A stretch of 64,000 bases of DNA from an uncultured Pelagibacteraceae bacterium (lineage in GTDB: Bacteria > Pseudomonadota > Alphaproteobacteria > Pelagibacterales > Pelagibacteraceae). This document shows positions 7,636-15,654 of the stretch, piece after piece. The notes beneath the pieces are model-generated. The model had not been told where the DNA came from. It ran no database searches and saw only the letters and a program-made list of their open reading frames with translations. Each line of letters starts with the position of its first letter. Position 1 is the first letter of the stretch. The translations under genes and the position numbers were made by a program. The stretch is taken from assembly GCA_902587155.1 (NCBI GenBank), contig CACIKE010000005.1:1-64000 (forward strand), in the 5' to 3' direction.

Positions 7636-8531
7636 TGGAAATTTATATTAAAATTTTTGAAGTTATTTTTCCCGTTTTTTTTGTTATTGGCGTTGGTTAT
7701 TATCTTGGTAAGAAAAACCCTAAATTCGATACTAATTTTATAACAAATTTTGCTGGCAACATTGGTACACCAGCAATGATTTTTTATACAGTAACAACAA
7801 CTGGAATTACTTTAGATATTTTTATTCATTATTTTATTTATGCTATAATAATGATTACTGGTTTTGCAATTATTGGGCTTTTGCTTCTTTTTTTTCTTAA
7901 AAAGGATTTAAGTATGGAGCTTCCTCCATTAATTCTACCAAATACCGGTAACATGGGTGTTCCAATTTGCCTTTTTGCATATGGCACTCAAGGTCTTGGT
8001 GTTGCTTCTGCTATAGCTTCTGTCATAATTTTGTTCCATTTTACGCTAGGTGTTTTTTTAGCAAAAAAAAGTTTTTCTTTTGATATTTTAATTAAAAGTC
8101 CACCTGTGTATGCTATTATTATATCTGTTTTTTTTTTATATTTTGAAATTGACACACCTTTATTTCTTGAGAACACAACATTCCTTTTAACATACGCAAC
8201 AATTTTCTTAGTTTTAATGTCATTAGGTATCGCTCTTACTAAATTTAGATTTTCATTGAAAAACTCAATTATCTTATCCTTATGTAGGGTAATAATAGGA
8301 CCCTTAATAGCATTTGCTGTGATTTATAATTTTGATTTGTCTGGATTGGCTGCAGGTGTTCTACTTATACAAAGCGCAATGCCCAGCGCTATATTGAATT
8401 ATCTAGTTGGTAGCATGTATTCACCAAAAAAAATTGTTGATAGTGTTGCTAGTACAATAGTTGTTTCAACCTTAATGTCCTTTATAACTATTCCAATTGT
8501 TGTATTCTTTGCTTTAAAATACTTTAATTAA
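7635..8531 (+). CDS. AEC-family (auxin efflux carrier type) transporter
   Basis: A 298-residue integral membrane protein with about ten hydrophobic segments. The order PVFFVIGVGYYLGK at the N-terminus, LPNTGNMGVPICLFAYG in the first half and LIQSAMPSAILNYLVGSMY near the end is characteristic of the AEC family, which exports or takes up small organic acids such as malonate or malate. Substrate cannot be told from sequence. It overlaps hom by one base, so it may be cotranscribed, but a role in Thr/Met metabolism is only inferred from position. Confidence 0.85.
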   Translation: MEIYIKIFEVIFPVFFVIGVGYYLGKKNPKFDTNFITNFAGNIGTPAMIFYTVTTTGITLDIFIHYFIYAIIMITGFAIIGLLLLFFLKKDLSMELPPLILPNTGNMGVPICLFAYGTQGLGVASAIASVIILFHFTLGVFLAKKSFSFDILIKSPPVYAIIISVFFLYFEIDTPLFLENTTFLLTYATIFLVLMSLGIALTKFRFSLKNSIILSLCRVIIGPLIAFAVIYNFDLSGLAAGVLLIQSAMPSAILNYLVGSMYSPKKIVDSVASTIVVSTLMSFITIPIVVFFALKYFN

Positions 8532-8549
8532 TCTATATCCTTTAAGTTC

Positions 8550-9401
8550 ATGAAGGCTATAATTTTCAATCTTTTAGCGTGGGTAATGCTTCCAATTATG
8601 GACGGATTTGCTAAGTATTTAAGTGCAGACCTTCCTGTTTTACAAATTACATGGGCAAGGTATTTTTTTACAGTTGCTTTTACTCTTCCAATTATGTTTT
8701 TCTTTTTTAGAGAAAATCTAGTTTGGACAGATAAACCAAAATTACAATTTATAAGAGGTATAATTCTTTTAACAGCTAATATCTGTTTTTTTTATGCAAT
8801 CTCAGTAATTTCATTAGCAAAAGCATTAACTTTAGCTTTTGTTGCACCTTTGATTGTTACAGCTTTTTCTCCAATTTTTTTAGGAGAAAAGGTTGGTTTT
8901 AGAAGATGGTCTGCTGTAATTATTGGATTTATAGGTTCATTAGTGGTTATAAGACCTGGGTTTGTAGAAATAAACTTAGCAAGCATAGCGGCTCTTGGAA
9001 CTGGAATAATGTATGGTTTCTATTTAATTATTACTCGTAAATTAAGTACTTCAGATAATCCTCTATTAACTTTGTTATTAACTGGTGTAGTAGGGGCCAT
9101 AATAGTTTCTACGGTAATGCCATTTGTATGGGTTAGCCCTACTTTAAATCAGTGGTCTATGATGGCTGCCATAGGGATTTTTGCATGTATTGGGCACCTT
9201 TTTTTAATTTTATCTCTTAAATACGCTGATGCATCTAAATTAGCTCCATTTAGCTACTTTGAGATCATTACTAATATAATTATAGGTTATTATTTCTTTA
9301 GTGATTTCCCAGATAATTGGACTTTTTTAGGATTATTTATTATTGTATTAAGCGGCATCTATATCTCTAGGAGAGAGAATATAGTTAAAAAAATTAAATA
9401 A
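8550..9401 (+). CDS. DMT-superfamily transporter (EamA domains)
   Basis: A 283-residue protein with ten hydrophobic segments arranged as two EamA repeats. The first holds MLPIMDGFAKYLS and FYAISVISLAKALTLAFVAPLIV; the second holds GTGIMYGFYLIITRKLS and LKYADASKLAPFSYFEIITNII. The AlaAla/Ser-rich ends of each repeat match the S-adenosylmethionine/drug-metabolite class. Substrate is unknown. It is the last core-like gene before a 461-base stretch without genes and the accessory region. Confidence 0.87.
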   Translation: MKAIIFNLLAWVMLPIMDGFAKYLSADLPVLQITWARYFFTVAFTLPIMFFFFRENLVWTDKPKLQFIRGIILLTANICFFYAISVISLAKALTLAFVAPLIVTAFSPIFLGEKVGFRRWSAVIIGFIGSLVVIRPGFVEINLASIAALGTGIMYGFYLIITRKLSTSDNPLLTLLLTGVVGAIIVSTVMPFVWVSPTLNQWSMMAAIGIFACIGHLFLILSLKYADASKLAPFSYFEIITNIIIGYYFFSDFPDNWTFLGLFIIVLSGIYISRRENIVKKIK

Positions 9402-9862
9402 TAGGTATTATTTATTTACTAATATATAAAGTATTACTTTTATTATTTACTATAAGCTATTGTAATTGTTACATTTTTATAAAATCTAAAATTTAACAAG
9501 AATTTGATATAAATGGATTTTATAAATGTAAAACATATTTGATCTCAGTTTCAGTACTTAAATTTTCAGCTAAATCTTAAAAATATTAGATTATCGTTAA
9601 AAATAGCGGCTTTTTGAACATAAGAAAAAAAGGAAATCTTAAAAAATGAGGTGTTCTAAAAGCGTTGATATAGTTAGATTGTAGAGCGATGCACTAATTG
9701 AATATAGCATTTAAACGGCCAAATAGGGGTCTATTTTAAGCGTAGGCTTATCCATGGTACAACTAAGGGGTGAATTATGATATTTAAGAGAAAATTAAGT
9801 AAAAAGATCAAAAAATGTTGATATTACTGGGTTTTTTAACATAATAAATCTCTAAAATAAGG
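9402..9862 (+). other. Gene-free stretch at the left edge of the accessory region
   Basis: A 461-base stretch with no supported gene on either strand; every reading frame is broken into pieces shorter than about 25 codons. It is AT-rich except for a slightly less AT-rich part around 9640-9780. One small perfect hairpin is visible at about 9720-9737 (AAATAG, GGGT, CTATTT). I recognise no tRNA, riboswitch or mobile element. In a genome where most gaps are under 50 bases, a gap of this length is notable and may mark an insertion scar or decayed DNA. Confidence 0.5.
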
Positions 9863-10138
9863 CTAAATGGCTGCTTTTTCAGATCTAAGTAATTTAAGCT
9901 TTTGCTTTATTCCACCTCTTCCAGAGTATCCTCCAAGAGCTCCATCTGATCTAATCACTCTATGACAGGGTATTTTTGGGGCATATGGGTTTTTAGAGCA
10001 AGCGTTAGCGACAGCACGTGCTGATTTAGGGCTTTTTATGCTAATAGCTACTTGTTTGTAGGTTTTTACCTCACCTTTAGGGATGGTTTTGAGATATTTC
10101 CAAACTTTTAATTGAAATTTAGTTCCTTTGAGTGTCAT
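9863..10138 (-). CDS. Methylated-DNA-protein cysteine methyltransferase domain protein (Ogt/MGMT type)
   Basis: A 91-residue protein that is just the DNA-binding and active-site domain of the alkyltransferase family: FQLKVWKYLKTIPKGEVKTY, the arginine-finger helix SARAVANACSKNP, the active site PCHRV (cysteine 58) and GALGGYSGRGG. With the acceptor cysteine present it can be a real O6-alkylguanine repair protein rather than a cysteine-less ATL. The frame is open to a GTG at 10198, but I prefer the ATG at 10138: the family core begins there, and the extension contains a perfect hairpin (10160-10179) and leads into the GC-rich patch. Confidence 0.82.
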   Translation of the reverse strand: MTLKGTKFQLKVWKYLKTIPKGEVKTYKQVAISIKSPKSARAVANACSKNPYAPKIPCHRVIRSDGALGGYSGRGGIKQKLKLLRSEKAAI

Positions 10139-10195
10139 TAGTGAAAAACCCCTGTTTCCTTGCACTTTTAAGGGTGCAAAGAACAGTTGTTTTGG

Positions 10196-10324
10196 CACGT
10201 CGTTGATGCGCTACCGCCATGCCTCCCGCTCCACATGTTCAGCGATGCTCTGTGAAGCTTTCTGCCCCCTGGAATTGTACCTCTCGGCTTTTCTCCAATT
10301 GGCCAGTTAAGAGTTGCCTCTTAA
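10196..10324. other. GC-rich, hairpin-forming patch of unknown nature
   Basis: About 55% G+C over 10201-10320 (66 of 120 bases counted), against roughly 30% around it. Two hairpins abut: 10269-10277 pairs with 10296-10306 (CTGGAATTG with CAATTGGCCAG, two bulged bases), and 10307-10313 pairs perfectly with 10318-10324 around TTGC. No long frame is present: one minus-strand frame is open for 31 codons (10306-10214) with a protein-like composition but no start codon. I could not match it to tmRNA, SRP RNA, RNase P RNA, 6S RNA or an attC site. Candidates are an undescribed structured RNA or a fragment of foreign DNA. Confidence 0.55.
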
Positions 10325-10419
10325 TTCACCATTAACTTAACAAATACTGATTTTAAAATGTATCACTTTTTAGGTGATTCTATTATTTTTCTAATTTCGT
10401 TGTGAATAGTGGGGATAAA

Positions 10420-10632
10420 TCAGTTTTTAAAAAGCAATATAAAATAACTAAATAAAAACAAAATGGCCATTATGCTTAAAAAAATTGTATTAATACTTTT
10501 ACCAGTATTTCTATATTGAATGAAACTCAAAATAATAAAACCAATTGAGCTTATCAAAAACCATACAGCTGGAATTTCACCATCAATTGAACCCATAAAT
10601 TTATAATTTAAACTATTGACATTATAAATCAC
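10420..10632 (-). CDS. Small hypothetical membrane protein
   Basis: A 70-residue protein with two predicted membrane helices (VWFLISSIGFIILSFI and TIFLSIMAILFLFSYFILL) joined by a short basic loop (QYRNTGKS) and ending in a lysine. An in-frame ATG at 10596 would give a 58-residue form starting at MGSIDGEIP. It diverges from the recombinase gene with a 45-base gap. I do not recognise the family; the clean two-helix pattern supports a real gene. Confidence 0.5.
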   Translation of the reverse strand: MIYNVNSLNYKFMGSIDGEIPAVWFLISSIGFIILSFIQYRNTGKSINTIFLSIMAILFLFSYFILLFKN

Positions 10633-10677
10633 TTGATATATTACTAATGATAATTAATTGTTATCAATAGTAATAAT

Positions 10678-11631
10678 ATGAATGAGTTAACAACAGACCT
10701 AAAAACTCTACATGAAGCAACTTTAAATAACCTCAAAAACTCTAAGGCAAACAACACTTTAAGAGCGTATAAATCTGATTTTAAGGACTTTGGTGCTTTT
10801 TGTGCAAAGCATGGCTTAAAATCGTTACCAACTGAACCAAAAATAGTCTCCTTGTACCTTACTCATCTATCAAAAAACTCAAAAATAAGCACTTTAAGAA
10901 GACGATTAGTATCAATAAGCATGGTTCATAAGCTAAAGGGACTTTATTTAGATACTAAACATCCGATCATAGTTGAAAATTTAATGGGTATAAGAAGAGT
11001 GAAAGGAAGCATTCAGAAAGGTAAAAAACCTATATTAATCAATCATTTAAAATTGATTATTAATGTAATAAATGAACAAAAAATCAATGAGTTAAAGAAA
11101 CTTAGAGACAAATCAATAATATTAATTGGCTTTGGAGGTGGATTTAGGAGAACAGAAATTATTTCTATTGATCATGAAGATTTAGAATTTGTACCGGAGG
11201 GACTTAAAATCTCAATTAAAAAATCAAAAACTGATCAATTTGGTGACGGAATGATAAAGGGACTACCCTACTTTAACAATGAAATTTACTGTCCTGTAAC
11301 AAATTTAAAAAAGTGGTTAGAGGTTTCTAAAATTAAATCTGGACCTATTTTTAAAAGATTTTCTAAAGGTTCATCATTAACAAATAAAAGGTTAACCGAT
11401 CAATCTGTAGTTTTATTGATTAAAGAGTATCTTAATTTAGCAGGTATAGAAAATAAAAATTTTGCTGGTCATAGTTTACGGTCAGGTTTTGCAACTGTGG
11501 CTGCAGAGTCAGGGGCAGATGAGCGAAGTATAATGGCAATGACAGGACATAAAACAACACAAATGGTTAGAAGGTATATTAAAGAAGCAAATATATTTAA
11601 GAATAACGCTTTGAATAAAATCAAAATCTAA
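10678..11631 (+). CDS. Tyrosine recombinase / phage-type integrase
   Basis: A 317-residue site-specific recombinase. Residues about 10-105 form the SAM-like core-binding domain (NTLRAYKSDFKDFGAFC). The catalytic domain has the full set: Arg157/158 in GGFRRTE, Lys184 in KKSKTDQ, His265 and Arg268 in GHSLRSGFAT, His291 in TGHKTTQM and the nucleophile Tyr300 in RRY. It appears intact and probably active. XerC/XerD are less likely given the accessory context, but a resident recombinase cannot be excluded. It ends with a four-base convergent overlap with the FkbM gene. Confidence 0.9.
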   Translation: MNELTTDLKTLHEATLNNLKNSKANNTLRAYKSDFKDFGAFCAKHGLKSLPTEPKIVSLYLTHLSKNSKISTLRRRLVSISMVHKLKGLYLDTKHPIIVENLMGIRRVKGSIQKGKKPILINHLKLIINVINEQKINELKKLRDKSIILIGFGGGFRRTEIISIDHEDLEFVPEGLKISIKKSKTDQFGDGMIKGLPYFNNEIYCPVTNLKKWLEVSKIKSGPIFKRFSKGSSLTNKRLTDQSVVLLIKEYLNLAGIENKNFAGHSLRSGFATVAAESGADERSIMAMTGHKTTQMVRRYIKEANIFKNNALNKIKI

Positions 11632-12323
11632 TCTTTAAAATCTTTATGTACAAAAATTAAATCTGCGTGAGACCAATTTACAAAATGATAGTCATTAGAA
11701 ATAAAATATCTATATAAGTCAGATTTTAATACACGATTGATATTGTTATTTTTAAATTCTAATTTTTTCATTTGATAATCAATAAACTCTACAGAGATAA
11801 CTTTTGGTTTATAATATTTGATATCAAAGTTTTTTAATATATCGATCTCATGACCTTCAACATCAATATTGAAATAGTCTATTTCTTTGATTTTATAATC
11901 TTTTAAAATTGAATTAAGTGTAAATGTCTCGATCTTTTTCAAAGAAAAATTTGTTTTATCTTTAATGGTTTTTTTTTCTAATGAGTTAATCGGTGATCCA
12001 GAGTGAAAAAAAAATAGATCCTTTTTAGAATTATCTGAAGATACACATTTACAAATATTTATTTCATCTGGTCTGTCTAAATCAAATAATCTTATATTTT
12101 TTGGGTCTAAGTCAATATTCATTCCACTCCAACCTCTTTTATAAAGTAAATATGTGTTATTATTAGATATTGGATGTTGACATCCCACATCTAAGTAAAA
12201 CCCCTTTTTTTGGGATTTGAAAATATAATCGATAAGTAAATCACATCCGCCAAAAGAATAACTTTTTTTTGTGGAATAAATCTTTTTTTTTAAGATACTT
12301 AATTTATCAATAAACTTAGACAT
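11628..12323 (-). CDS. FkbM-family methyltransferase
   Basis: A 231-residue SAM-dependent methyltransferase of the FkbM type. GFYLDVGCQHPISNNNTYLLY is the SAM-binding loop, GMNIDLDP the next acidic strand, and IDYFNIDVEGHEIDILKNFD the signature FkbM end motif. These enzymes O-methylate sugars and other small groups, often on surface glycans. It lies six bases after a GT2 glycosyltransferase and two genes after a second glycosyltransferase gene, so glycan decoration is likely. Confidence 0.88.
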   Translation of the reverse strand: MSKFIDKLSILKKKIYSTKKSYSFGGCDLLIDYIFKSQKKGFYLDVGCQHPISNNNTYLLYKRGWSGMNIDLDPKNIRLFDLDRPDEINICKCVSSDNSKKDLFFFHSGSPINSLEKKTIKDKTNFSLKKIETFTLNSILKDYKIKEIDYFNIDVEGHEIDILKNFDIKYYKPKVISVEFIDYQMKKLEFKNNNINRVLKSDLYRYFISNDYHFVNWSHADLIFVHKDFKD

Positions 12324-12329
12324 AAAATC

Positions 12330-13163
12330 TTACGTAAAAAATAATTTTAATTTACAAATTAATAAATCAAAAAAATAATTAAAAGTTTTTTTTGGTTCAC
12401 TCAAAGGACCTTCATATTTTGTTTTAGATTTTAAATAATATTTTTTAAAAAATTTAGTAGAAAAACCCCATTTTTTTAAAAATGTTTTATCCCCTCTATT
12501 TTGAATAAAATTCTTTTTCTTTCTCGTCGTTAATGAACCAAAATGATAAACTTTAAAATCATTTAAACCCTTAAATATTCTCACTCCTTCTTTCCATAAT
12601 TTCATATTAAAATCTGGATCAGAACCTATACCAGGATTAAATTCTTCACTAAAACCGCCAACTTTATCCCACATTTTTTTTGAAACTAAATGTGGAGCAA
12701 AATGAGTTCCTTGATGATCATAAAAATTAATATTCTTATATTTGGATAATAAATCATCTTCTTTAAAGGTATCTAGATCAGTACCGAAATTACAAACTAT
12801 ATGACCAGAGTTAGGTTCAATCATTGTACCAGATAGATAGAAATCATCATGATTAAAACTTTTAACTTCATTTAATAAAACTTTATCCCAATCAGGACAA
12901 AAATACATATCATCATGACTATAAAGAACATATTGATTAGTTACTAATTTTGCAGCCTTATTTATTGAAGAACATAGACCAATATTATCATCTGATATTG
13001 TATGTTTATAATGGTTAGCTTTAATAAAATTTAATGTGCCGTCTGATCCATTATTAACATGTATTATTATTTCATGTTCAAAAGAAGAATTTTTTTCTAA
13101 ACTTTTTAAACAAAGTTTTAGATAATCTAAATTATTATAAGTTGGTATTAATATGGAAATCAT
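12330..13163 (-). CDS. Glycosyltransferase family 2
   Basis: A 277-residue GT-A type transferase. The start MISILIPTYNNLDYLKLCLKSL is the canonical GT2 N-terminus, so I use the ATG at 13163 rather than an in-frame ATG at 13199, which would lie inside the upstream gene. YSHDDMYFCPDWDKVLL holds the metal-binding acidic motif near residue 85, and a later GFSEEFNPGIGSDPDFNMKLWKEG matches the acceptor-side motif. The one-base gap after the upstream glycosyltransferase indicates a shared message. Sugar donor and acceptor are unknown. Confidence 0.88.
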   Translation of the reverse strand: MISILIPTYNNLDYLKLCLKSLEKNSSFEHEIIIHVNNGSDGTLNFIKANHYKHTISDDNIGLCSSINKAAKLVTNQYVLYSHDDMYFCPDWDKVLLNEVKSFNHDDFYLSGTMIEPNSGHIVCNFGTDLDTFKEDDLLSKYKNINFYDHQGTHFAPHLVSKKMWDKVGGFSEEFNPGIGSDPDFNMKLWKEGVRIFKGLNDFKVYHFGSLTTRKKKNFIQNRGDKTFLKKWGFSTKFFKKYYLKSKTKYEGPLSEPKKTFNYFFDLLICKLKLFFT

Positions 13164-13164
13164 T

Positions 13165-15294
13165 TTATGGTTTATGCCATAAATATTTTTTTGTACCATT
13201 TATCTCATAGGTCTTATTAATGATAAAATCTGCTACAAGTGTCGAATTAAAATATTTCGTGTATTTAGCTTTACCTTTTTGTCCAATTGTCTTGCGCAAT
13301 TTTTCATCTTCAGAAATTTTTTCAATTTTTTCAGATAAATCGGTAATATTCTTATAAAAAACCATCTCTGAGTTATCGAAAAAATCGCCATAACAAGTTT
13401 TTTCATCAATTAATGTAACTAAGCCATTACCTATAATTTGAGTAATTCTATCACTACTGTAATATTTTATTGGTGTTCCCCTACTTAGGTTGAGTCCCAT
13501 TTTTGAATTAGATATATTTTTGAAATATTGATCGGCCCAAATAGGTTGAATATTGTCCATACCAAAAATATCAAATCTTATATTTTTACATTTATTGATC
13601 AGTGATTTTATAAATTTTTCTCTATCATCAGAAGATCGGGTTTTTAATTGACCCCTGTGTACACCGTGACTTAATGCAAAAAAAACATCATTAGAGCAAT
13701 CTTTTTTGAAATTATTGAGTGTTTCCATCGATTGATCTGATGGATTCGGTATAAAATAGTTTAATCTATTTTTAGATAAAAAGCTTAATGCATCAGGAGA
13801 AGTGGTTAAAAAATTTGAATCTATCACATCAGATTTATCTAGAATTCGTTTTTTATTTTTCTGAAAATCAGGACCGTTTTTGTTCAAAGGATCAAGAAAC
13901 CATTGAGCTATTTTTAAATTAGAATAATCTTTTTTAAGACTATATAGAATATCTTTCGAAATCATGTCTGCATGTCCTAAAACAATTAAATCTGGTTTGA
14001 AATGATAACAAGTTTTAACTAATTTATCATTTAATGTATCAGATCCATAAAAATCCTTTAAGGATTTACCTCTACTCACAATGTCTCTGTCGCTAAATTC
14101 TAAAACGCTGTGCCCAAGTCTGATGAACCCATTATTCAATCTTCTTCCAGTATTAAAGAAAAGTCTACCGTTATGCCGCTCATTAAAATTAGTAATATGT
14201 AATATTCTTAAATTTGATTGAGAATTAGAAAAAAAAGGTTTATTTATTCTAATTAAATTATTTCTAATTTTATCTATTTGTTCAGAAACATATTCATGAG
14301 ATAAATAAAAGTTTTTATAAGACAATGTTTGATATTTTTTTCTAATAGATGAATTCTTAATTAAATCTTCAATATTTTTATAAATTTCATTAACATTAAG
14401 GTTTTTTAGTATTCGACCATTAGTAATAGTTTCTGGTAAACCGCCTCTATTACTTATGATGACAGCACAACCATTTGCAGCAGCCTCTAAACTTGTCCTT
14501 CCAAAAGGTTCGTCCCATCTAGAACATACTACTGCAATACTCGTCTTTTTATAGATATTAATTACCTCTTTGTGTTCTTTAAATCCAAAATTTTTTAATC
14601 GACTATGTTTAAAATTAAGTTTATCTCTTGGTTCATCACCTACGACATAAGCTTTCCAGTTTTTATATTTTTTTAAAATTTTTATCACTGCTTGACCAAA
14701 AAGGTCGTATCCTTTAGATCTATTAAGTTTTCCAACAAATGTAATTAATCTTTTTTTATTTTTAAAATTGATCTTATTTTTTGAAGCTGATTGATTGATT
14801 ACAATTAATTTTTCACTATTAATAGCATCAGATTTCATTTTTTGTAAAAATCTTTTCTTAGACCAGTTACTATTAAAAATAATTCTATAGCAATTATTAA
14901 GTAAAAACGATCTTTCCTTAATACTTTTTGATCCAGACATAGTCAAAGGATCATTATGAAAATAAAGAATATAATCTTTATCTTTAAGATTATTTACGAG
15001 ATATTTTAAATAAATTGGTCTATTATGTAATTCTATAATTTGTGAATTAATTTTTTTTTCTATTTCAATAAATTTTTTGACATATTCTTTATTTTGGCTA
15101 GAAAAAATTTTTTTTTTAATATTAATATTATAATATTTTTGATCGAATTTTTTATCGTAGTTTGTGTGCCCAAAAACCGTAATATCTTTTTTAAATTTAC
15201 TTGATCTCAATGTATCATTTATAAATAATGAAACTGCACCTGCATAAGATGGTGAAAAATTTTCTTTTAAAGGAAGTAAAATGGAAATTTTCAT
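13165..15294 (-). CDS. Two-domain glycosyltransferase (GT4-like plus CgeB-like)
   Basis: A 709-residue protein of two GT-B transferase units. Residues 1-360 are GT4-like: VGKLNRSKGYDLFGQAV, then CSRWDEPFGRTSLEAAANG with the EX7E motif, and NRGGLPETI. From about residue 365 (LRILHITNFNERHNGRLFFNTG) a second unit follows that resembles CgeB/DUF3880 transferases (LIVLGHADMISKDIL, GLNLSRGTPIKYYSSDR, FDNSEMVFYKN). Such fusions are typical of surface polysaccharide clusters. Its ATG overlaps the GIY-YIG stop (ATGA). Confidence 0.82.
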   Translation of the reverse strand: MKISILLPLKENFSPSYAGAVSLFINDTLRSSKFKKDITVFGHTNYDKKFDQKYYNINIKKKIFSSQNKEYVKKFIEIEKKINSQIIELHNRPIYLKYLVNNLKDKDYILYFHNDPLTMSGSKSIKERSFLLNNCYRIIFNSNWSKKRFLQKMKSDAINSEKLIVINQSASKNKINFKNKKRLITFVGKLNRSKGYDLFGQAVIKILKKYKNWKAYVVGDEPRDKLNFKHSRLKNFGFKEHKEVINIYKKTSIAVVCSRWDEPFGRTSLEAAANGCAVIISNRGGLPETITNGRILKNLNVNEIYKNIEDLIKNSSIRKKYQTLSYKNFYLSHEYVSEQIDKIRNNLIRINKPFFSNSQSNLRILHITNFNERHNGRLFFNTGRRLNNGFIRLGHSVLEFSDRDIVSRGKSLKDFYGSDTLNDKLVKTCYHFKPDLIVLGHADMISKDILYSLKKDYSNLKIAQWFLDPLNKNGPDFQKNKKRILDKSDVIDSNFLTTSPDALSFLSKNRLNYFIPNPSDQSMETLNNFKKDCSNDVFFALSHGVHRGQLKTRSSDDREKFIKSLINKCKNIRFDIFGMDNIQPIWADQYFKNISNSKMGLNLSRGTPIKYYSSDRITQIIGNGLVTLIDEKTCYGDFFDNSEMVFYKNITDLSEKIEKISEDEKLRKTIGQKGKAKYTKYFNSTLVADFIINKTYEINGTKKYLWHKP

Positions 15295-15542
15295 TTATTT
15301 TTGATTAATTTTTTTCTTAATTTATAATTTTTTTTTAATCTGTATTCATTTTTCATTGCATCAGATTTTGAGTCGTATTTTTCATAATAAACTAACTTCC
15401 ATTTTTTTCCCCTTGTAAACTTAGCCCCTTTACCAGAGTTGTGTAAATTTAATCTTTTTTTAATGTTTCCTGTATAGCCAACGTATGAAATCCTTTTTAA
15501 ATTTTTATCTTTAGTGGTAATTAAATAAACAAAATATGGCAT
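15291..15542 (-). CDS. GIY-YIG nuclease family protein
   Basis: An 83-residue single-domain protein of the UPF0213/GIY-YIG type: YFVYLITT and SYVGYTGNIKKRLNLHN (the Tyr, Gly, Tyr and Arg positions), GKGAKFTRGKKWKLVYYE, and the catalytic-type glutamate in MKNEYRLKK. Such proteins are often annotated as putative endonucleases with unknown role. Its ATG begins two bases after the encoded CCA of tRNA-Glu, and its stop overlaps the next gene. It therefore sits exactly at the junction of core and accessory DNA. Confidence 0.87.
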   Translation of the reverse strand: MPYFVYLITTKDKNLKRISYVGYTGNIKKRLNLHNSGKGAKFTRGKKWKLVYYEKYDSKSDAMKNEYRLKKNYKLRKKLIKNK

Positions 15543-15544
15543 TT

Positions 15545-15619
15545 TGGCGGTCCCTAGGGGAATCGAACCCCTCTTTCGAGGATGAAAACCACGTGTCCTA
15601 ACCGATAGACGAAGGGACC
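15545..15619 (-). tRNA. tRNA-Glu (anticodon TTC)
   Basis: A complete cloverleaf on the minus strand: acceptor GGTCCCT pairs with AGGGACC, anticodon arm with TTC in GGTTTTCATCC, T-arm with GGTTCGATTCC, discriminator G and encoded CCA. It lies 35 bases after glpX and two bases before the GIY-YIG start codon on the same strand. A TATAAT on the minus strand at 15650-15645 could give it its own promoter. Confidence 0.96.
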
Positions 15620-15654
15620 GAATTTGGATCTTTTATTGTAAAATATTATATTTA

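Noticed and set aside
10128-10310. A 60-codon open frame on the plus strand over the GC-rich patch
   Set aside because: It starts inside the Ogt upstream region, has a cysteine-rich unnatural composition typical of antisense reading, and covers both hairpins. No ribosome-binding site is present.
10196-10324. tmRNA, SRP RNA, RNase P RNA, 6S RNA or an attC recombination site in the GC-rich patch
   Set aside because: None of their diagnostic elements (T-arm, tag frame, GGAAGG-type SRP loop, GAGGAAAGTCC, GTTRRRY core) is seen on either strand.
13164-13199. Earlier start for the GT2 glycosyltransferase
   Set aside because: It would lie inside the upstream gene, whereas the ATG at 13163 gives the canonical GT2 N-terminus one base after that gene's stop.
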